Source of the DNA: Heterohyrax brucei
Taxonomy: Eukaryota > Chordata > Mammalia > Hyracoidea > Procaviidae
Direction: 5' to 3'
DNA: 64,000 nucleotides
Assembly (NCBI GenBank): GCA_028571685.1
Contig: CM053140.1
Location: 146,243,701 to 146,307,700 of the forward strand
Below the pieces are notes generated by a model, which was not told the DNA's origin, made no database searches, and saw only the letters and a program-made list of their open reading frames with translations. A program made the position numbers and the translations under genes. Position 1 is the first letter of the stretch. Every line of letters begins with the position of its first letter. Positions 56,917 to 64,000 of this stretch are shown piece by piece.

Positions 56917-57154
56917 TTTATTTCAGGCTAAGAATCCTAGGAAGTAAACACCTGGAAGGTGGTTCTTTCATAGGCATCAGCTGATTTTACCTAAATTTTC
57001 CCCAATTCAGGACCTTAGAAAAGACTCCCTGCCAGATGGAACAGCTCAGGTTATATACAACTGACGTCTTCACTTTAGTGTAATTGCGGGAAGTGGAATG
57101 ATGGAAGGAGTATTTATGTTATATGTCTATAGTATCTGGAAAATCAACAATATC

Positions 57155-57199
57155 TTAGTTGATATTGAGTTGATTCCAACTTATGGTAACCCCTTGTGT
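57155..57199 (-). repeat. AfroSINE tail fragment
   Basis: TTGATATTGAGTTGATTCCA then ACTTATGGTAACCCC; severely 5' truncated. Confidence 0.55.
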
Positions 57200-57994
57200 G
57201 GGTAAATATACAATTTACCAAATCTTGAAAGAGTAGAATTAAGAGATAGACTTCCTTATGTTTCGTGAGATTGTTCACTGTTGCTTCAAAAGATTTTTGC
57301 AAAAAAATTTTCTTTGAAAAAATTGGATGATCGTATGAGTAGATTGAACTGGTCTAATTAAGAAAATTTACATTTCTTTGCATATTATTGTAGTGACATA
57401 ATCATTACTACTGTTATATAAAATATTGACCTTTATCAGTTAATTTCAATATATAGGGTATATTCATGAGTGTTGCTGTAACAGAGTTCAGAGGAAAAGA
57501 AAACCTAGTAACTACAATTCTGTTTGTAATGAATCATGCATTGCAAGTAGTCCCTTTGAATAACTGACATGGAGTTTTAAGAATTCTGGTTTGAATATGT
57601 TTTGCTGAGGTCCTTTCTTTTTTAAGAAATAAACCTATAATGGGTCATAAATGTATTTTCAAAATAACTGAATTGTAGCCTTTTATAATACTATAACTTA
57701 ATAATTTCTGATCTAATCTTTCTAATGTAATTACACATTTCCTGCCTTCATAGTCCGAGAACTCTGAATTGGAAATTATCCAGCTGATGCACATTCATCA
57801 TTATGACTTCATTATATTTAATAATTTGATGTCAAGTGCTCTTGGGGTGCTATAGTAGCTATATGGTTTCACAAATTTATGTTAACTTTCCAGTGTTGCA
57901 GTGTGTTTCTTTATAATCTTGCCAATTTAACATATAAGTTATCTGGTAGATTACTTCTGTGGCTTAAGGTGTTTGAGCTTTGTAATATTTTGAT

Positions 57995-58175
57995 GTCCCA
58001 GGCACCGTCCTGAGCATTTAAAATGTATTATCAGTTTTAATCCTTACACCACAGGTGATGAGGAAACCGAGGCTGAGTAATGATAAGCAGCATAATTGCT
58101 GATGCGGTGGTAAACTGCAGCACTGATGCACACAGGCCTGCTTGACTCCAGTGCTCAGTCCACCGAGAGGCTAAG
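57995..58175 (-). repeat. MIR (antisense)
   Basis: CCCAGGCACCGTCCTGAGCA, GTGATGAGGAAACCGAGGCT and CCTGCTTGACTCCAGTGCTC are the reversed MIR. Confidence 0.75.
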
Positions 58176-59369
58176 ACCAGGAGTTTGTACTGTGTTTTAG
58201 GTAGTTGAGATGATTAGCAGCCCAGTCATGAGCTAAGTAAGAGGATTAAAATGGGGTAAGCTGTTAGCAAGCATTACAGAAAACTTTTTGTGATGTTTTC
58301 ATAAGGGTTTGAAGTGTGTATAGTAACCTAAAAATTTCCTTCTGGTTTGTATTTTTAGGTATGTCAGTGTTTTATCTGTGTTGTAATCTTTTTCTAGTTG
58401 GACAAAGGGAGATCATCTTCTTGAAAACAATAAGGGAGGAATCCAGTTATTTAGGCAGAAGGCTAATTTTTCCTTTTTTTGAAATACAAACAAAATAAAT
58501 GAACAGTACGGTATTTCAAATGAATAGTGTAATCACAGAAAAGAACCAGCCCACATAGCTCTTAAACATAGTGCTTAGTCTTAAGATAAAAAGAGTGATA
58601 AAGAAAGTGTTAAGTGTATTGTAATAGGTTTATTGTTGGGAACTGTATGGGTATAGCAACTCTGAACCTATCGTGTATATTATGGGTTTGAGAAAAGTGG
58701 CAGATATACCTGATATTGTTAAGAGCCAGGTTCTTCACTAGGGGGGTAGGGGGGGAAGACAGCTATCTAAGTAAGTGAGCCTAAGCCTCACCATCCTTGT
58801 CAAGGAGCATTCTTCTTCCAAGACAGCTTCGTTCCTTCTTCGGGCTGTCCATAGTATATTCAGTGTCCTTTGCCAGCGCCATCAGTTGTAGGCATCAGTA
58901 CTTCGTCTTCCTTTTTCACTGTCCACCTTGTCTGTGCGTACAAGGCCGTTAACTACGGGTCAGCTGTCAGTCCTCAAAGTGGCATCTTTGCTTTTGAACT
59001 CTGCAAGAGGTCCTTTGCAGCTGACTTGCCTTATACAATATGCCCTTCAGTTTCCTTTTTTGTTTTTCTTTTCCATTTTTAATAAGCCTAATTTTTCGGA
59101 GAACTGGGAACACTAACTGTGCTTAGTATATTCTTATTCTTGTTGATTAAGGAAAACATAGTTTCATTTTTTATTTTAAAATGCTGAATTGAATTTTCAA
59201 CAAGGCTTTGTTTTTCCTTGGCTATCATAACAGTTGCTGTTAGTTTCTATGATTATTTTTGATCTTTAATTTTAAAGTGGCAATATAATGAGTTACGGTC
59301 ACTAGGGAGAATAGTCTATAATGTTATCATATTCACAGTTCTATACCTCTTCATTTTTTACTTCATTAT

Positions 59370-59690
59370 ATATATGTGTGTAGATTTTATTTTATCTTGT
59401 TGACAATAAATGCAGCAAAACATGACCAATTCTACAGTTTCTATGTCATTGATAACATTTCTGGATTTATGTAACTGTTTTCCCTCCCCTTTTTTGAGAT
59501 GTTCTCCCCCATTTACATAAACTCACTGCCCTGTAAGGTTCCTGATGTAATCTTTCAAGTTGCTGTTACAAGTTTGATCCCATATAAATAGTTCTAAAAA
59601 GTGTAGTGCTCGAGACAGATACTTTTTCCTAGGTAAGCTAAACTATTGTTTGGTTTTAAGAAGACTTCAGGAGATGTATATATTATCTGT
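59370..59690 (-). mobile_element. L1 3' UTR fragment
   Basis: Matches the 3'-most part of 50990-51775: ATAAATGCAGCAAAACATGA, AACTCACTGCCCTGTAAGGT, TAAGCTAAACTATTGTTTGG and TTTTAAGAAGACTTCAGGAG. Confidence 0.75.
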
Positions 59691-59719
59691 CTATATATAC
59701 GTACTATATACATATGCTG

Positions 59720-60420
59720 TATAGTGTGTGCTTTAAGTGAAAATTAACCAGTCAGTTTGTCATACAGAAACTTACACACACATTACTATATAACTCTAGC
59801 TGTTCTCCCTGCAGTTTGACAGCGCACTCCTCTCCACCCTGTATTTCTTTTGTCTCTTCAGCCAGTTCCTGTCACCCTCTGCCTTCCTGTGTTACCTCTG
59901 GACAGAAGTACCCATTTAGTCTCATGTCTCTAGTTGAGCCAAGAAGCACACTCTTCACCGGTTTCATTACATTACATTACATTACAGTCCATGCTGACCT
60001 TTGTCTGAAGAGTTAGTTCTGGGCTAACAGATAGATTGGGAGCCGTGTCTTCAGGGGTTGTTCCAGTCTCAGATTGTCAGTTCGGGTCTTTTTATTAGAA
60101 TTTGAGTTCTGTATTACTGCTGTTCTGCTCCATTAGAGACTGTTGATTGTGCTCCCTGTCAGGAAGGTCATTGGTGGTAGCTGGGCACCATGTAGCTTTT
60201 CTGGTCCAAGCTGATGAAGTTTGTTTTGTGCAGCCCTTTCTGTCTTGTGGGCTCCTATTTTCCGTATGTCTCTGGTATTCTTCATTCTCGTTTCCTCCAG
60301 GTGGATTGGGACCAACTGATGCATCTTAGATCACCAATTAGCAGCTTTTAAGACCCCAGACACCACTCTCCAAAATGGGATGCAGCATATTTTCTTAATA
60401 AACTTTGTTAGGCCAATTGT
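59720..60420 (-). mobile_element. L1 3' UTR, another subfamily
   Basis: Antisense: AGTTTGACAGCGCACTCC, GTAGCTGGGCACCATGTAGC, TTTTAAGACCCCAGACACCA (60346), ATGGGATGCAGCATATTTTC. Its block order equals other L1 3' UTRs although sequence differs between the blocks. Confidence 0.75.
59965..59986 (+). repeat. (CATTA)4 short tandem repeat
   Basis: Four CATTA units and a partial fifth inside the L1 3' UTR. Confidence 0.9.
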
Positions 60421-60848
60421 CCTAGATGTGGAGGACAGACATTTAATGAATGTAAATATCGTGTGCGAGGTACTCTGTGAGGCAATAATAAAGATATATT
60501 AAATACAAGGCACAGATGTAATGCCTGTATCTAAAAAGATAGAAATATACTTAGAAATATTTATTAAATACATGAAAAGCTGAAAAATACAGAAACTAAA
60601 TAATTCAGTACTATAATACAAGAAATATCCCAAAGCTTCGTGTAACTAACGGCTAGGTGAGTTCTGTAATACTTAATGTGGCCCTGAGGAAGGAAGCAGT
60701 TGCTTTGGAAAAGGAATATTTGGTAGCTGAGAAGCAATTTTGAAGGTTGAAAGATTAACTAAATAGAGGAGATGAGGGGAGTAAGCATTCAAAATTGACA
60801 GAATGTCATTTTTAGAAGTAGGAATGTTGAGAAGTTCAGGAATATTTC

Positions 60849-62310
60849 ATTGCTTGATTGATTGTGATTGGGTGAAAGTGTACAAGCCAATTTAAATTCT
60901 CATGCCTGCCTGTGTGCAGCTCTTACTACTCTCTTTGTCCGATGACAGCACACTCCTCCTTTCTGTTCTATATGTGTCATATCCTCTTAACAATCTCCTG
61001 TCCCCTCTTCTCCACCCTCTTCACTCCCATCTAGTAAGAGGCCAGTTGGACGACATCCTATAGATGCATAGAATCATAAAGTGCACACATGATGTGATCA
61101 CTCTGTGTCACTGAGTCCAGTCTATACCTCTCTGAGGCATTGACCTCAGTAATGATTAATGGACAGGGGCAGTATCCAGGGGCCATGCTCTCAGGGGAAC
61201 CCCCAGGCCTTTGGGCCATCAGTTGTCGTCTTTTAGTGGAGTTCTCAGGGTACACCCCTTTTTATTCTCGTGTTGCCTCTGAGACTGAGCTTTGTGAGCC
61301 CCATCACAGCAGTCACTGATGGTGGCCAGGCACCATCTAGTTCTGGTCACATATTGATGTGGTCACCCATTCGCGTGGGTCTTTGTGTCTTCCGGATTCT
61401 CTTTCCCCCATGTCATTTTGATCCTTGGTGATCCTGCTGAGTTGGGACCATTTAGTATACTTCAGATGGCAGCTTGCTAGCTTTTAAGACCCCAGATGCC
61501 ACTCACCAATATGGGGTGGAGAAGCCTTTCTTAGCAATACACCAGTGATGCCAATTGATCTCAATATCCCCTGAGAGCATGGTCCCTGGACCCCCGCCTC
61601 TGCTACTCTGTCCTTGGAATATTGGGTTAAGACTGGAAGAATATTCAGGCTGTGTTGAAGTCTAGTTAAATTGATCTTTGTAATATGAGCTGTCACTGCT
61701 TTGACCCAACCAAATTTCTATCAGCTAATCTATAACCAACCCTCTCCTCCCCTCCATTGCAGCCATCAGTGAGTCTTATCTTCTGTACATGAGTCTGTTT
61801 TGAAGACCTTATAGTAGGAGTCTCTTAAAATATTTGTCCTTGTGCTGCTAATTTCACTCAACGTAATGTCTTGCAATTGAAACCAAGTTATAAGATGCTT
61901 CTTAAGAACCTCATTGTTCTTTATCATTGCATAGTGTTCCATTGAGTATATATATCACAGTTCGTTTATCCATTCATCTGTTGTTGGACATCTGGGTTGA
62001 GTCCATCTTTTTGCTCCTGTGGACCGTGCTGCAGTAAACATTCATGTGCATGTGTCTGTTTATGTGAATGCCCTTGCTTCTGTAGGATATATTGTAAGCA
62101 GTGGAATTATTGGGTTAAATGGTATATCTATTTCCCGCTTTTTTTTTTAAATTATAATTGAGTGAAAATGTACATTCCCATATAAATTTACATGCCCACC
62201 TATATGCCGCTTCCACTGCTCTCCCTGCCTGGTGACAGCACATTATTCCTCTCTGCTCCATACAAGGAAGCGCCAGTTTGCTTTCCAAAGAGGTTGTACC
62301 ATTTTGCAAT
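60849..62310 (-). mobile_element. L1, 5'-truncated, with ORF2 end and 3' UTR
   Basis: Antisense 1.46-kb element. 3' UTR: GTGAAAGTGTACAAGCC, CGATGACAGCACACTCC, GGCCAGGCACCATCTAGTTC, TTTTAAGACCCCAGATGCC (61482). ORF2 end from about 61790: CCATTCATCTGTTGTTGGAC, GTGCTGCAGTAAACATTCAT. AGGAATATTTC at 60838-60848 and 62311-62321 is the exact 11-bp target duplication. A second L1 tail is nested at 62143-62264. Confidence 0.92.
62143..62264 (-). mobile_element. Very short L1 tail nested in another L1
   Basis: About 122 bp: poly-T, TTGAGTGAAAATGTACATTC, CCTATATGCCGCTTCCACTG, ending GAGCAG(A)..CTCTGCTCCATACA. It begins (sense) at TGTATGGAGCAGAGAGGA, the same point as 49177-49304. The host L1 resumes at AAGGAAGCGCCAGTTTGC. 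Confidence 0.8.
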
Positions 62311-62572
62311 AGGAATATTTCTGAACTAAGGAAAGAGATGGGGATGGAAGATGGCTTGGCGAATGAATTATAGCAGTAAGAAGTAGTAGCATCTTAAAAG
62401 TTTCTTGTAGACAGTGATTATATCCTTCATTCATATAACCCCAAGCGCATTTTTTGTCTCTGGCAAGATGACTGCATTAGGCTCTTAGTAATTATTGTAG
62501 GAAAAGTAAATTTAAACTGATTGTGATAGACTTCAGGATACCAGTTTAAGGAGTTTAAATCTTCTAGTAGGG

Positions 62573-62765
62573 TTGACAAACTATGGCCAGAGAACCAAAT
62601 CCTGCTTACAGCCTGTGTTTGTAAATAGAGGTTTATTGGAACATCTATTCTTGTGTCACTGTCTATGGCTGTTTTTGTGGTACAAAGACTGAATTGAGCA
62701 AGTGTGGTAGAGATTTATGTGGCCTTAAACCAGATTATCTACTCTCTGGTTCTTTATAGACCCCT
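62573..62765 (+). mobile_element. hAT-Charlie nonautonomous DNA transposon (MER58-like)
   Basis: AGGGTTGACAAACTATGGCC, GTTTGTAAATAGAGGTTTAT, TGTCTATGGCTGTTTTTGTG and GGTAGAGATTTATGTGGCC follow the ancient hAT consensus that begins CAGGGGTCGGCAAACT. Decayed; no transposase. Confidence 0.75.
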
Positions 62766-62789
62766 TTATATCTGTGGGTCTTCATTTGT

Positions 62790-63020
62790 AGCAGTCCCTG
62801 GGTGTGGTATAGATGGTTTACATGTTCTTGCTGCCTGCTAACTGATAACTTGGTGGTTCAAGTCCCCCTAAAAGCCCCTAGAAAGAAAGGTGTGATAATT
62901 TACTGCTAAAAAATTAGCCATTAAAAATCCTACAGAGCACAGGAGCATGTTCTACCCTGACACACATCAAATCACCATGAGTTGGAATTAACTTGATGGC
63001 AACGGGTTTGGTTTTGTTTT
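62790..63020 (+). repeat. AfroSINE, long variant, full length
   Basis: TCCCTGGGTGTGGTATAGAT, AAAATTAGCCATTAAAAATC, CTACCCTGACACACATC, tail GAGTTGGAATTAACTTGATG with GTTTGGTTTTG. Confidence 0.9.
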
Positions 63021-63021
63021 T

Positions 63022-63227
63022 TAACCTCAGTGCTATTGATGTATTGACAAGTAATTGTTTTCTCTGGGGGTCTTCTTTATGCATTATAAGATGTTTAGGA
63101 GTGCTCCTGACCTTCCCGTGTTAGATGCCAGTAGAATTTCCCCTACCTCCAAGTTGTGACTGTAAGAAGTGTCTCCAGACATTGCCAAATGTCCCCTGAG
63201 AGGCAAAACTGCCCCGGTTGATAACTT
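63022..63227 (-). mobile_element. MER5A (hAT-Charlie nonautonomous transposon)
   Basis: Antisense: AACCTCAGTGCTATTGATGT, GCATTATAAGATGTTTAGGA, GTCTCCAGACATTGCCAAAT, GTCCCCTGAGAGGCAAAACT and GGTTGATAAC. Nearly full length, ancient, no coding capacity. Confidence 0.9.
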
Positions 63228-63399
63228 CATATGTGAACCAAATATTTGAATATCAGAAATAAGTGATTTTTTTTTCCCGTGTAATGGTTTACTTTTACTA
63301 CCAACATTTCATTTCTAATTTTCTTTATTTTTACATAGAATGAGTAAGTTTCGTTTATTTTTTAAAAGCAAACATATCACTTTAAGGAATAAGGTGCCT

Positions 63400-63900
63400 T
63401 TTTTTTTTTTAGTACTTTAGATGAAGGTTTACAGAGCAAAGAAGTTTTGCATTGAGTAATTAATATATTTTTAATGCCGTTTGTTGGAGATGCCGCAGCA
63501 TGCCAGCACTCTCCCCTTTGCGGTCTCAGGTTCCCCAATACCAGCTTTCCCATCCCCTCCTGCCTTCTCATCCTCCCCTTTGGGCTGGTGTGACTGTTTA
63601 GTCTCATTTTGTTTTATGACTATCTAATCTTTGGCTGAAGGGTGAACCTCAGGAGTGACTTCATTACTGGGGTGTAAGAGTTTCCAGGGCCCTACTCTCC
63701 GAGTTTCTCCAGTCTCTGTCAAACTAGTAATTCTGGTCTTTTTGTGTGTGTATGTGTGAGTTAGAATTTTGTTCTACATTTTTCTCCAGCTCTGTACAGG
63801 CCCCTCTATTGTGATCCCTGTCAGAGCTGCTGGTAGTGGTAGCTGGACTGAGTCTAGTGGAGTTTGTGGTACTTGTGACCCAGTAGTCCTTTGGATTAAG
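63400..63900 (-). mobile_element. L1 3' UTR fragment
   Basis: Poly-T, then GATGAAGGTTTACAGAGCAA, CCTTCTCATCCTCCCCTTTG, GGCTGAAGGGTGAACCTCAG, GGGCCCTACTCTCCGAGTTT; same subfamily as the 3' UTR at 26460 onward. Confidence 0.75.
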
Positions 63901-64000
63901 AGAAAAGTAATTGAAGAAAAGGGTTCATTCTAGTTCTAAATGGTTTTTTCTGAAAGATGTAAGAAAGTATAATCAGCATAGTTTTTCTCCCTCAAGTGGT

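Larger units (their letters stand above)
56176..64000 (+). other. MFSD14A: MFSD14A intron 2 (5' part)
   Basis: Runs from GTAAGT to the window end without another exon. It holds AfroSINEs, a MIR, several L1 3' ends and two hAT-derived elements. About 56230-56545, 57210-57990, 58180-59370 and 60430-60840 look like ordinary AT-rich intron, apart from a G-rich run at 58740-58757. Confidence 0.85.

Overview
This is a stretch of mammalian nuclear DNA with two protein-coding genes in head-to-tail order on the plus strand. The first is the 3' end of SLC35A3 (Golgi UDP-GlcNAc transporter; last three coding exons at 6338-6456, 9846-9979 and 16524-16614). The second is the 5' end of MFSD14A, also called HIAT1 (CpG-island promoter about 38.2-39.2 kb, coding exon 1 at 38552-38635, coding exon 2 at 56080-56175). 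In human these two genes lie next to each other in the same order on chromosome 1p21, so the window is the syntenic locus. The order, exon phases and encoded peptides are read directly; gene identity comes from memory of the human proteins.

The interspersed repeats give the lineage. About forty copies of a tRNA-derived SINE carry the tail GAATCGACTCGACGGCA or a close relative. This is the AfroSINE family of Afrotheria, and its density here, with a BovB/RTE-type LINE sharing the same tail, points to a paenungulate, most likely an elephant. I cannot name the species from the sequence.

Layout. 1-16.5 kb: SLC35A3 introns, with AfroSINEs, MIR and L2 relics, MaLR-type LTRs and one class-I-like solo LTR (10088-10696). 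16.6 to about 20.7 kb: SLC35A3 3' UTR and flank, AT-rich and strikingly poor in repeats, with several AATAAA signals. About 20.7-38.1 kb: intergenic and repeat-dense, holding a near-full-length rearranged RTE (22191-25852), a 5'-truncated L1 (26460-29400) and a nest of MaLR LTRs (32.7-37.3 kb). 38.2-39.2 kb: MFSD14A CpG island and first exon. 39.2-56.1 kb: intron 1, with several L1 3' ends, an RTE fragment and L2 relics. 56.2-64 kb: start of intron 2, with L1 3' ends and two old hAT elements. Intron 2 runs off the end of the window.

The two genes are not an operon and show no sequence sign of shared regulation. I found no CRISPR array, no bacterial or mobile accessory system and no convincing unknown protein gene. 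The most interesting signals are the rearranged RTE, modular motifs conserved across otherwise different L1 3' ends, a TISU-type upstream ORF plus a 3-codon upstream ORF overlapping the MFSD14A start, an exact 66-bp tandem duplication, and a few unclassified blocks. All repeat boundaries are by eye, usually good to 10-30 bases.
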